40,472 bases of DNA from Eubacterium sp. (GTDB lineage Bacteria; Bacillota; Clostridia; Lachnospirales; Lachnospiraceae): NCBI GenBank assembly GCA_022764265.1, contig JALERO010000124.1, forward strand, positions 1 through 40,472, read 5' to 3'. How positions within the stretch are numbered: the stretch's first letter is position 1; every line of letters begins with the position of its first letter. Positions 1 to 9,023 of this stretch are shown here, piece by piece. The notes beneath the pieces are model-generated. The model had not been told where the DNA came from. It made no database searches and saw only the letters and a list, made by a program, of their open reading frames with translations. The translations under genes and the position numbers were made by a program.

Positions 1-211
1 CAACTTTCTCTTCAAATAACCGTACCAATATGCTGCTCACTACGGTTATTTCTCAACTTTCTCTTCAGGTAACCGTACCGCTATGCTGCTCACTACGGTT
101 ATTTCTCAACTTTCTCTCCAGATAACCGTACCGACACACTGCTTCCTACGGTTACATCTTCACTTTCTCTTCAAATAACCGTACCGCCCGCTGTACACTA
201 CGGTTACATCA
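1..211. repeat. Tandem array of about four ~53-bp units, each containing an inverted repeat ATAACCGTA...TACGGTTAT; truncated by the window edge
   Basis: Units at 1-53, 54-106, 107-159, 160-211 share CAACTTTCTCTTCA(A/G)(A/G)TAACCGTACC...CACTACGGTTA(T/C)(A/T)TC. Confidence 0.85.
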
Positions 212-436
212 CCATATTTTCTCCACAAAGCCGTGCAACCTCGATTCCGCTAACGCTCCATCTCGGTCACGGGCGTTCGCCCTACAACAAAAGTGCGTTA
301 ACACGCACTCTCGCGATATAAAACTCTGAAAACGCAGCTTTTCCTAAAGGATGCTCCGCGATGTTCCCGCGCCGAGCACGGTTGCGAAGCAACATTGTCC
401 TCTCGTGCGAGTGCGCATCGTTTGCCCGCAGGGCTT

Positions 437-475
437 TTATGTCATAGGAAATTCATGGAATTTACTATGACATAA
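437..475. repeat. Near-perfect palindrome TTATGTCATAGGAAATTC-ATG-GAATTTACTATGACATAA
   Basis: 18-nt arms with one mismatch; intergenic. Confidence 0.75.
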
Positions 476-537
476 AAAAAGAGGCGAGTTAGCCCCCTAC
501 ATGCAAGCATGATAGGTCTAACTCACCTCTTTTTTTG
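474..537 (-). terminator. Rho-independent terminator downstream of the UbiD-family gene
   Basis: AAAAAAAGAGGCGAGTTAG ... CTAACTCACCTCTTTTTTT inverted repeat just after the stop at 551. Confidence 0.85.
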
Positions 538-550
538 CACGGCTCCTTGC

Positions 551-2032
551 CTACTTGAACATGTCAGGCAGCCAGTGTGCCGGATCTACATCCATGAATT
601 TGGAACGCTCGAAGTGCTCTTTTAAGTCAAACGGCATTGTGCAGTCGAAGATTGTCTTGCAGGAAATACCGTTTCCTCTGAGCATCGGGTTGTAGCTTAC
701 CTCCTGAGAGTGATCAAGCGGATGACATCTTACACCCGGGATTGTAATGGTATCGATATCGCCCTGGAAACGTGTATTTAATGCCCACAGCACGTCGTTG
801 CTGTCGAACAGATCTACATCTTCATCTACCAGGATGACATGTTTTAACTCGCTGAAAGCAGAGAATGCAAGCAGTGCAGCCTGACGCTGACGTCCCTCAT
901 CACTCGGAACGCTCTTCTTGAACTGCAGGATTGCCATGTATTTTCCGCCTCCTGACGGATGTGCGTATACGTTAAGCAGTTTGCCCGGCATAGCTGTCTC
1001 TACCAGATTCAGGATACTTGCCTCTGTAGGAAGACCAGCCATATGTACATGCTCTTCGGATGGTCCGATGGTGGACTGCATGATCGGGTTCTTTCTTGTT
1101 GTAACAGCTTTTACGCGGATAATCGGAACCATCGGTGCAGGACCTGTCTGTCCCGGGAACTCCGGCATAGCTTTTCCTGTTCCTGTGGAACGGTCTTCCG
1201 GAACACGGATCTTCGGAAGTAATTCACCCTCGATGACATACTCTGCATTTGCAACAGCTTTCTCACCGATTGTGATACAGTTGCACAGTTCTACCGGCTC
1301 CTGACGAAGTGCGCCTGCGCATGCCAGCTCGTTGTATCCGAGCGGTGTTGTAGGAGGCTCGAAGCCTGCTGCCAGGTAGATTGCCGGATCAAGACCAATG
1401 CTGATGGAGATTGGCAGCGGTTTGTCCAGTTTTTCAGCTTTTTCATAGAAAGCACCGATGTGTCTTGCACCCGGTGTGATCCACATGGATAACTCATTCT
1501 CGCTCTGGATGCAAAGTCTGTGGATTGTTACGTCAGATACGCTCGGATCTTCCGGATCACTTGCGTAGCAGAGACCCATTGTGATGTATGGACCTGCGTC
1601 CTCAAGTGTATTTGTCGGTGCCGGAATCAGTTTGCGAAGATCAAATCCTTCGTCCTCTGCACGGTAAACGACTTCCTGACACGGAGCCTGCTCACCTTTA
1701 AAATCAACCGGATTGATCGGGTTCTTAACTGCATCTTTCATATACCAGCCTAACTGTTTCGGATCTGTTCCGAGTAAAGCAGCTACTCTCTTACGGCTTG
1801 CCAGCATACCAATAATAACTCTTGAATCCGGATGGCCTTTGATATTATTGAACATCATTGCAGGGCCAACCTGAGTCGGGCGCATAACGGTTCCTGCTGC
1901 GCCTACGTGACGGTAAACACCGGATAATTCGCCTCTCGGATCTACCTCAACATCTGTCTCTACGTACTCGCCCGGAATTGATTTGATTAATTCCAGTGCG
2001 GAACGTAAATCATTCACTTTTACGTCACTCAT
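551..2032 (-). CDS. lpdC: UbiD-family decarboxylase, gallate decarboxylase (LpdC)-like
   Basis: 493 aa; resembles remembered Lactiplantibacillus plantarum LpdC blocks: ETDVEVDP.ELSGVYR, RPTQ.GPAMMFNN.KG.PD, APTNT..DAGPYIT, SDVTIHR, IMQS.IGPSEEHV.MAG.PTEASIL; RBS AAAGGAGG. Confidence 0.88.
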   Translation of the reverse strand: MSDVKVNDLRSALELIKSIPGEYVETDVEVDPRGELSGVYRHVGAAGTVMRPTQVGPAMMFNNIKGHPDSRVIIGMLASRKRVAALLGTDPKQLGWYMKDAVKNPINPVDFKGEQAPCQEVVYRAEDEGFDLRKLIPAPTNTLEDAGPYITMGLCYASDPEDPSVSDVTIHRLCIQSENELSMWITPGARHIGAFYEKAEKLDKPLPISISIGLDPAIYLAAGFEPPTTPLGYNELACAGALRQEPVELCNCITIGEKAVANAEYVIEGELLPKIRVPEDRSTGTGKAMPEFPGQTGPAPMVPIIRVKAVTTRKNPIMQSTIGPSEEHVHMAGLPTEASILNLVETAMPGKLLNVYAHPSGGGKYMAILQFKKSVPSDEGRQRQAALLAFSAFSELKHVILVDEDVDLFDSNDVLWALNTRFQGDIDTITIPGVRCHPLDHSQEVSYNPMLRGNGISCKTIFDCTMPFDLKEHFERSKFMDVDPAHWLPDMFK

Positions 2033-2105
2033 TTCATAAACCTCCTTTATAATTCTCCATATTGATTGTATAATAGTATCTGTATGGTAATTACTCGATA
2101 CTATT

Positions 2106-2136
2106 ATTTTACCCGTGTATAGCAGATATACGTCAA
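2106..2136 (-). promoter_or_regulatory. ubiD/lpdC promoter: TTGACG-19 bp-TAAAAT containing GTATA-N7-TACAC
   Basis: Minus strand TTGACGTATATCTGCTATACACGGGTAAAAT. Confidence 0.7.
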
Positions 2137-2207
2137 TTGAATTTTTGCCGTTTTATTTCACAATTTTTCCCTCCTTTTTTTGTGAAATAATGCCAAAGGT
2201 GCCCGCA

Positions 2208-2238
2208 TTGACAGTATAGCAACTTTACACTCTATAAT
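2208..2238 (+). promoter_or_regulatory. merR1-ubiX promoter: TTGACA-19 bp-TATAAT with GTATA-N7-TACAC in the spacer
   Basis: TTGACAGTATAGCAACTTTACACTCTATAAT; the 19-bp spacer is typical of MerR-activated promoters. Confidence 0.78.
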
Positions 2239-2262
2239 AGACTCATTCTATTGGGAGGATGA

Positions 2263-3147
2263 ATGTACATGAAAGATGAAAATGCCTTGCTCAGCATTAG
2301 TGAAATGGCCAATATCTGCCGAATCAGCAGACAGACACTTATTTATTATGACAAACATGATGTATTCAAGCCGTATTACATGGATGAAAAAGGCTACCGC
2401 TATTATTCAGTACTTCAAATTCCATTTTTACGGGAAATCTGCGCTTTAAAAGCCAACAACCTCTCTTTAAAAGATATTGCCGACAATTTTGAAAACAGAA
2501 ATATCAAAAACACCCAGGATCTCCTGCGTTTTAAAAAGCAAAATCTGGAAGAAGAGATGGAAGAACTGAAGCGCAAACTGAAAAGCATCGACGAAAGACT
2601 GGCATATTACGATTATGCTCAGAAGGAAACGGAACATCCGCTGCAGCCATATCTGAGGCATTTCCCGGAACGTAAAATTCTGTTCTGCAAATGGGATGCC
2701 AGAGAAATGGACCGTAAAGTCCTTCATTTTGCTCATATGAAACTGCGCAACCGATGTGATGAGTTTCATATTAAAGTGGACCGGGGATGGGGAGCTCTTC
2801 TGCGAAAAGACACTCTGTACACCGATCATCCTTTTCTTGAATCAGGGGCATATGTCAATCTTCCTTCGGACTTCGAAAACATCTATCAGATTCCGGAGGA
2901 GAACTATCTCATTATACCGGCCGGAACATTTGCATGTATGTGCAAATACGGAATGCCCTATGAGACCCGGTACGTCGATCAGTTATATCAGTGGGTTGAG
3001 GAAAATCATTATACTGTCACCGGAGATATTCTGGACGAATGTCTTCTGGATACGACCTTCTATACCGAAGAACACAAAGCCGATTTCTGCCAGCTGCAGA
3101 TTCCGGTGGCGCTTCCGGACGGGTCAGAAGTTGCGTGTGACAGTTGA
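2263..3147 (+). CDS. MerR-family transcriptional regulator (paralog 1)
   Basis: N-terminal MerR HTH LSISEMANICRISRQTLIYYDKHDVFKPYY..KGYRYYS; C-terminal effector domain shared with the 3906 ORF. Confidence 0.9.
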   Translation: MYMKDENALLSISEMANICRISRQTLIYYDKHDVFKPYYMDEKGYRYYSVLQIPFLREICALKANNLSLKDIADNFENRNIKNTQDLLRFKKQNLEEEMEELKRKLKSIDERLAYYDYAQKETEHPLQPYLRHFPERKILFCKWDAREMDRKVLHFAHMKLRNRCDEFHIKVDRGWGALLRKDTLYTDHPFLESGAYVNLPSDFENIYQIPEENYLIIPAGTFACMCKYGMPYETRYVDQLYQWVEENHYTVTGDILDECLLDTTFYTEEHKADFCQLQIPVALPDGSEVACDS

Positions 3148-3178
3148 ATAAAAATATACATCAGGGGGAACCTAATTT

Positions 3179-3745
3179 ATGAAACGTTTAGTAATTGGAA
3201 TCAGCGGAGCCAGCGGTATGCCCATCGCTGTGGAACTTTTGAGAGCTTTAAAAGAACAGCCGGACTGGATGAGCTGTCTGGTCATCTCAAACGGCGGTGA
3301 AAAAACCATTGAGATGGAGTGCTCCGAGACAGTAGAGGAGATTCGTGCCCTTGCCGATGAATGTTACGACATAAAAAATATCGGTGCCTCGATTGCAAGC
3401 GGTACATTTAAGACCGAAGGCATGGTCGTCGTTCCGTGCAGCATGAAAACTGTGGCCGGAATCGCAAACGGATATTCTGACAACCTTCTGCTGCGAGCAG
3501 CGGATGTCACGTTAAAGGAACGCCGGAAACTGGTGCTCGTTGCCAGAGAGACTCCTTTTAACACGATCCACCTCAAAAACATGCTGGAATTATCCCAGAT
3601 CGGTGCGATTATCATGCCACCGATGCTGACTTTTTATAATCATCCCGATACACTCCAGGATTCTGTCAACCATATTGCCGGAAAAATATTGGATGTTTTC
3701 GGAATCGAATACAACAAATTCCGCAGATGGAATCCTGAAAACTGA
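3179..3745 (+). CDS. ubiX: UbiX-family flavin prenyltransferase (LpdB-like)
   Basis: MKRLVIGISGASGMPIAVELLRAL, VVPCSMKT.AGIANGYSDNLLLRAADVTLKERRKLVLVARETPFN..HL.NML.L. Confidence 0.92.
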   Translation: MKRLVIGISGASGMPIAVELLRALKEQPDWMSCLVISNGGEKTIEMECSETVEEIRALADECYDIKNIGASIASGTFKTEGMVVVPCSMKTVAGIANGYSDNLLLRAADVTLKERRKLVLVARETPFNTIHLKNMLELSQIGAIIMPPMLTFYNHPDTLQDSVNHIAGKILDVFGIEYNKFRRWNPEN

Positions 3746-3905
3746 TGACTCTACCTGTTTATCGGGGAAAAAATTTACGCAATCCAAATTCATGATAACT
3801 AATTGCACAATCTGAATCACTGACCCCCAGTTACCTATAATATACTGTTATATGTTAGAGCAAAACAATGTGACGAAACATAGATCAATCGATGGGGGAA
3901 CGTAT

Positions 3906-4760
3906 ATGTGTGTAAATTTTGATTCGATTAACAGAAAATTATCCATCTCCGAAATGGCACAAATCCATGACATCAGCCGACAGACATTGATTTATTATGA
4001 TAAGATTGGTTTATTTGAGCCGGCTATCATTGATGAGGAAAATGGTTATCGTTATTACAGCACACTGCAGATTCCGCTGCTTCGGGAAATCTGTTTTTTG
4101 CGCTCGATTGGTATGCCACTGGAGGACATTCGGAAACACAATGAAAATAACAATTCAAAATCTACGATTGAATTGCTGGAATCCCAGAACGAAAAAATAA
4201 GTAAAGAAATCAAAAAACTGCAGATGCAACAGGCAGCAATCGAAAAACGTGTTCATATTTATCACAATGCAACCGATTATGCCAATGCAGATTATAAACC
4301 AACCATTCAGTATTTCCCTGAACGCCGGGTTCTGTATTATGAGTGGGATGAAACCGACCGTACTCGCCACGGACTTCATTATGCGCTGATGAAAATCTGG
4401 AATGAGGCCGAGAAATTCGGCATTCTTCCATCTAAGCGCTGGGGAGCCCTGATTTTCAAAGAGGAACTGGAAAAAGGGACTCCGCTGAACCATGCCGGGG
4501 GCTGCTGTCTCATCAATCATAACATTCCGGATCTTCCCGGACTGCGCATATTAAAAGAAGGCGACTATGTCTGTATGCCAAAATTCGGCATGCCCTATGA
4601 CACAGAGCATATTTACAAGCTGGTTCACTGGATTGAAGAAAATAATTATGAAATCATCGGCGATATCTACGACGAATGTCTGTTAGATACTATTTTCTAC
4701 GATGATGACTGTGAACTGGATTTCTGTGAGATTCAGATTCCGATCCGGAAAAAATCCTGA
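3906..4760 (+). CDS. MerR-family transcriptional regulator (paralog 2)
   Basis: LSISEMAQIHDISRQTLIYYDKIGLFEPA; start adjusted from 3852 to the ATG after GATGGGGGAACGTAT; clear paralog of 2263-3147. Confidence 0.9.
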   Translation: MCVNFDSINRKLSISEMAQIHDISRQTLIYYDKIGLFEPAIIDEENGYRYYSTLQIPLLREICFLRSIGMPLEDIRKHNENNNSKSTIELLESQNEKISKEIKKLQMQQAAIEKRVHIYHNATDYANADYKPTIQYFPERRVLYYEWDETDRTRHGLHYALMKIWNEAEKFGILPSKRWGALIFKEELEKGTPLNHAGGCCLINHNIPDLPGLRILKEGDYVCMPKFGMPYDTEHIYKLVHWIEENNYEIIGDIYDECLLDTIFYDDDCELDFCEIQIPIRKKS

Positions 4761-4783
4761 CAAATCAGAGAGGAGAAAACCAA

Positions 4784-4933
4784 ATGGCCTATTATATCAA
4801 GAAGGACAAAAAAGAACCGGAAAAAGAGCAGAAACCGTATGATACAAGAGAACGCCGCTTTTTCTTTCAGATTGTCGGCTGCGTCATCGTTTTGATTATT
4901 TTTCTTATCATCTGGGTCGTAAAACACGGTTAA
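4784..4933 (+). CDS. Small single-TM membrane protein, 49 aa
   Basis: MAYYIKKDKKEPEKEQKPYDTRERRFFFQIVGCVIVLIIFLIIWVVKHG; RBS GAGAGGAG; 24 nt after merR2; not in the supplied ORF track. Confidence 0.65.
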   Translation: MAYYIKKDKKEPEKEQKPYDTRERRFFFQIVGCVIVLIIFLIIWVVKHG

Positions 4934-4980
4934 CAGATATGTCAATATCTTTCCAAATACTCAAAACACCCTAATCGTAC

Positions 4981-5010
4981 AAAAAAAGCATCCCTGCGGA
5001 TGCTTTTTTT
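4981..5010. terminator. Bidirectional terminator between convergent operons
   Basis: AAAAAAAGCATCCCTGCGGATGCTTTTTTT. Confidence 0.88.
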
Positions 5011-5023
5011 GTATGATATCTTT

Positions 5024-5986
5024 TTAATCTGATTTTCTTCTTCCCAGCATATCCACTGCAACGACGATAACCAATACCGCACCGATGACAATATTCTGTA
5101 CCGAAGAAGTAACACCCATAATGTTCAGTCCTGTACTGATGACACAGATTACAAAGGCACCGACCATCGTTTTCGCTATGTTACCTTCACCGCCGGAAAG
5201 ACTTGTTCCTCCGATGGCCGCAGCTGCAATGGCAAGAATATTGTAACTTCCATCTGCAACGTTCGGATTACCGGTACGAAGTCTGGATGCAAGTACGAGG
5301 CCGGCAATTGCTGCAGCCAGGCCGTTCAGTGTAAAGATGAGAATCGTATATAAATCCACATTTACACCGGACAGACGCGCTGTCTTTTCATTACTTCCGA
5401 TTGCATAGGTATAACGTCCCATTTTTGTGTTTTTCATAATATAGAGACAGATCACAAAGAATATAATCGCTACGATAAACTGAGAAGGGATGATTCCGAT
5501 TGTTTTCGCTCCCCAGAATTCAAATGGAATTTTTGCTCCCTCCGGATTTTTGATTCGGATGGATGTCTCATGGGTGATTACCAGTGCCAGACCGCTGGCC
5601 GCATACATCATACCTGCCGTCATAATAAAGAACGGCACCCGCAGCTTCGCAATACAGAATCCATTGACAAATCCGCAGATAATACCCACGACAATACCGA
5701 TGACGGAAGCCGGCAATGCTCCCATGCCGTCCTGCACACAAAGTGCAACGACACATCCAACCAGTGCCGCAATCGCACCGATGGACAGGTCGATTTTACC
5801 GCTGATCATGACAAATGTCATACCGCATCCGAACAGCGCATACACCGCTGCTGTACGTAATATATTGGTCAGGTTGCCGACGGAGAAAAATCCTTCACCG
5901 GCAATCGAGAAAAATACAATTAATGCAATTAAAATGATATATGTACCAAATTTATCATATATCTTTTTTCCTGTAGATACCTGCAT
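5024..5986 (-). CDS. Ribose-type ABC transporter permease (RbsC-like)
   Basis: 320 aa multi-TM; GCGMTFVMISGKIDLSIGAIAAL, GTSLSGGEGNI. Confidence 0.93.
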   Translation of the reverse strand: MQVSTGKKIYDKFGTYIILIALIVFFSIAGEGFFSVGNLTNILRTAAVYALFGCGMTFVMISGKIDLSIGAIAALVGCVVALCVQDGMGALPASVIGIVVGIICGFVNGFCIAKLRVPFFIMTAGMMYAASGLALVITHETSIRIKNPEGAKIPFEFWGAKTIGIIPSQFIVAIIFFVICLYIMKNTKMGRYTYAIGSNEKTARLSGVNVDLYTILIFTLNGLAAAIAGLVLASRLRTGNPNVADGSYNILAIAAAAIGGTSLSGGEGNIAKTMVGAFVICVISTGLNIMGVTSSVQNIVIGAVLVIVVAVDMLGRRKSD

Positions 5987-6010
5987 AATAAGCCTCCAAT
6001 CATTGCTGCC

Positions 6011-7519
6011 CTAAATATCGAGCATCAATTTCAACATTTTTTCTTTTAAGTTTTCTTCCGAGTCCGCAAACTCTCCCACTTTCTTTCCCTCACGCATGAC
6101 AATAATGCGATTGCAGAGTCCGATCAGCTCATCTTCTTCTGAGGAAATCACGATGACACCGATATTCTGCTTTACCAGGTTCTGGATAATATTGTAAAAA
6201 TCAGCTCTGGCGCCTACATCGACACCTCGTGTCGGCTCATCCAGAAGCAAAAGCTTTGGCTCCGACATCAGCCATTTTCCAAGACATACTTTCTGCTGAT
6301 TTCCACCACTCAGATTCTCGATCCGCTGTTCCATACCGGTGGTTTTTATTTTCAGACCTGCAATCTGATCCTTTACCTCCTGCTGTTCGGTCTTCTTCCG
6401 AATGCGGAAGCCTTTTCCAAGGCGGTTCATATTTGCAACACTCATATTTTCTTTGATCGAACGGACTGCAAGTATTCCCTCTACTTTACGGTCTTCGCTG
6501 ACGTATCCGATGCCCTGTTTTACGGCGTCCACCGGACTTTTTATTTTTAATTTCTGACCTTTATATAAAAACTCGCCCTCATCAAGTTGGTAGCAGCCAA
6601 AGATTGTTTTTGCAATTTCTGTTCTGCCTGCACCTGCCAAACCGGCAAAGCCAAGAATTTCTCCCTCTTTTAATTCAAAGCTTACATTTTCATATTTTCC
6701 CTTACAGGTTACATTTTTTGCCTCAAATATCACCTTTCCCTCATGGCGATATTTTTCCGGGAACTGGTTAGTATCCTCGGAGCCCACAATTCCTGCAAGA
6801 AGCCTCTGATTATCTACATTGGCAATTTCATCTGTAAAAACATTTTTTCCATCTCTCAACAGTGTAATCCGGTCACACATCTGATACACTTCTGACATGC
6901 GGTGTGTGATATAAATCATTCCCACCCCTTTTTTCTTCAGGCGATTCATCAGGTCAAACAGGTGATCTGTCTCCTGAAGTGTCAGCGATGAGGTCGGTTC
7001 ATCTAGAATCAATACGTTTGAATTCAGATTCAGTGCACGGGTAATCTCTATCATCTGCTGCGTTGCCACCGGCAGATCTCCCGCGCGGGTATCCAGATCA
7101 AGATCAATTCCGACTTCTTCCATAACCTCTTTCGCGCGAACACGCATCTTTTTCCAGTCATAGACGCCGTTGTGCACGATTTCATTTGCAATAAAGATAT
7201 TCTCCAGCACGCTCAGATGCGGCAAAATATTTAATTCCTGAAAAACCATAGCAATACCGTCTTTTTGTGCATCCTCAACGGTTCCCTTTAAAGGAATATG
7301 ACGGTCATTGTGATAAATATCTCCCTTGTCCGGCAGATACACGCCGGCCAGAACCTTCATCAAAGTGGATTTTCCGGCACCATTCGCACCCATCAGCGCA
7401 TGAACCTCTCCCGCTTTCAGATCAAATTCAACATCTTCCAGCACAGGAGTCCCGCCAAAGGATTTGTAGATGTGCTCCATCCGTAATATTTCTTTTCCAA
7501 TTTTATTCATAGAAATCAA
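6011..7519 (-). CDS. Ribose-type ABC transporter ATPase with duplicated ATPase domains (RbsA-like)
   Basis: 502 aa; MGANGAGKSTLMKVLAGVY, LILDEPTSSLT, LSGGNQQKVCLGKWL, LLLLDEPTRGVDVGA. Confidence 0.95.
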   Translation of the reverse strand: MISMNKIGKEILRMEHIYKSFGGTPVLEDVEFDLKAGEVHALMGANGAGKSTLMKVLAGVYLPDKGDIYHNDRHIPLKGTVEDAQKDGIAMVFQELNILPHLSVLENIFIANEIVHNGVYDWKKMRVRAKEVMEEVGIDLDLDTRAGDLPVATQQMIEITRALNLNSNVLILDEPTSSLTLQETDHLFDLMNRLKKKGVGMIYITHRMSEVYQMCDRITLLRDGKNVFTDEIANVDNQRLLAGIVGSEDTNQFPEKYRHEGKVIFEAKNVTCKGKYENVSFELKEGEILGFAGLAGAGRTEIAKTIFGCYQLDEGEFLYKGQKLKIKSPVDAVKQGIGYVSEDRKVEGILAVRSIKENMSVANMNRLGKGFRIRKKTEQQEVKDQIAGLKIKTTGMEQRIENLSGGNQQKVCLGKWLMSEPKLLLLDEPTRGVDVGARADFYNIIQNLVKQNIGVIVISSEEDELIGLCNRIIVMREGKKVGEFADSEENLKEKMLKLMLDI

Positions 7520-7539
7520 GCCTTTCCTTTTTCAAGAAT

Positions 7540-7563
7540 GCCACCGGCAGAAATGCCGGTGGC
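7540..7563 (-). promoter_or_regulatory. Intra-operon hairpin between binding-protein and ATPase genes
   Basis: GCCACCGGCA-GAAA-TGCCGGTGGC, 10-bp perfect stem, no T-tract. Confidence 0.7.
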
Positions 7564-7595
7564 CAAATCAGGTCGAACGCACGACTGACTTATTA

Positions 7596-8738
7596 TTACA
7601 GGCCTTCGCCCATCTCTACATAACTGCGCATGTAATCAGATACTTCTGTGATCTTATCACCCATTGTCCACTGAGCCAACTCTTCTCCGTGCTCCAGATG
7701 GTCTGCCACATTTTCTTTTGTGATAATGGTATCCGGAGTATAGGTTTCTTCCGGAACTTCTTTGCCCTGAATCAGATCATATGCCTGCTGTACTGCATAG
7801 TAACCCTGTAAAATAGACCAGTCATAAGCGGTAGCATACATTTTGCCCTCATCGATGGACTGTAAAGCAATGACATTTCCGTCAATACCTGCAACTAATA
7901 CACCATTTTCGCCTGCTTCAATATTATTCTCTTCCAGAGCTGTGATCGCGCCAACTGCCATCAGATCGTTGCAGCAGAGAACTGCATCAACGTCTTTGTG
8001 TGCCTGAAGGATATCTGCCATGGTTGTTGCTGCGGTATCCTGATCATAGCTTGCACTCTGAGATTCAATCAGCTTGATTCCCTTGCTCTCATATTCTGCG
8101 ATTGCTTTTTCAAAACCGGCTGTTCTCTCCTGAGAGGAGCTTGCCGCATCCACACCACGAAGAATTACAACGTTTCCTTCTCCGCCTAATTTGTCAAACA
8201 CATTTTTTGCCAGCTCATATGCCATATTGGTATGATCTACACCAATGTAGTTCGGCATATACTCTTTCACATCATCGCCCCACTCATTTGTGATGGTTGT
8301 ATCTACAGTGACGAATGGGATTTCCGCATCATGTGCCGCATCTACTGCACCGGCAACACCATTGGAATCGTTTGCTGTCAGAATCAGGGCATCCACGCCG
8401 GCTGAAATCATATTTTCACATTTTGTAACCTGGCCTTCCACATCCGCCTCTGTTGAAGTGTTGTCTACTTTTACCGTGATACCCAGATCTTTTCCTGCAA
8501 GCATTGCGCCATAGGCGATATCCTGAAAATGTGCATTTGTTGCTGTTTTTACGACAATACCAACACTGATATCCTCTGTCTCACTGCTTTCTGCCGCTGC
8601 AGACTGTGTTGTATCCTGCTCTGCAGCACCAGCTGAAGCTTTTCCCTCATTTGAGTCATTCTTACCGCAGGCTGCGAGACTCACCATCATTGCCCCAATC
8701 AGGGTAATTGAAATTAACTTTGCCATCCTTTTTTTCAT
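7596..8738 (-). CDS. Ribose-type ABC transporter periplasmic-binding lipoprotein (RbsB-like)
   Basis: 380 aa; lipobox MVSLAACG; type I sugar-binding protein features (SVGIVVKTATNAHFQDIAYGA, DALILTANDSNG). Confidence 0.92.
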   Translation of the reverse strand: MKKRMAKLISITLIGAMMVSLAACGKNDSNEGKASAGAAEQDTTQSAAAESSETEDISVGIVVKTATNAHFQDIAYGAMLAGKDLGITVKVDNTSTEADVEGQVTKCENMISAGVDALILTANDSNGVAGAVDAAHDAEIPFVTVDTTITNEWGDDVKEYMPNYIGVDHTNMAYELAKNVFDKLGGEGNVVILRGVDAASSSQERTAGFEKAIAEYESKGIKLIESQSASYDQDTAATTMADILQAHKDVDAVLCCNDLMAVGAITALEENNIEAGENGVLVAGIDGNVIALQSIDEGKMYATAYDWSILQGYYAVQQAYDLIQGKEVPEETYTPDTIITKENVADHLEHGEELAQWTMGDKITEVSDYMRSYVEMGEGL

Positions 8739-8788
8739 TACAATATCCTCCTTATTTGTGGCAGTCCCTCACTGCCTTCCTTTTGACA

Positions 8789-8867
8789 GAATTAGTATAT
8801 CATTGCTGTTTTCTTCCAGTTATTCATCAGCAATTCTCAATTATGCACAACAAAAATCATCGTATAC
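8789..8867 (-). promoter_or_regulatory. rbsB-like promoter region sharing blocks with the gntR1 promoter
   Basis: GAATTAGTATA...TTCCAGTTATTC...TTATGCA..A..AAAAT.ATCGTAT (plus-strand text), also at 9758-9832. Confidence 0.65.
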
Positions 8868-8923
8868 GGGATGATTTTATGCACTTCGACCAATTGTTTT
8901 TCTCTGGTCAAATAGAATTACAC

Positions 8924-8953
8924 AAAAAAACTGCCGGCGGTATACCGGCAGTC
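8924..8953 (-). terminator. Terminator downstream of gntR1
   Basis: Minus strand ACTGCCGGTATACCGCCGGCAGTTTTTTT. Confidence 0.8.
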
Positions 8954-9023
8954 TTTTGAATCGTGGCAAAAAAGAATATTGCTATCTGATGATACTCACG
9001 GATTGCGTGCGTACAGAGTATTT

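Noticed and set aside
1-211. CRISPR array
   Set aside because: Units are contiguous tandem repeats with internal hairpins and no unique spacers of uniform length; no cas genes nearby
5490-6014. 174-aa plus-strand ORF
   Set aside because: Antisense to the RbsC-like permease; no RBS or recognisable domain
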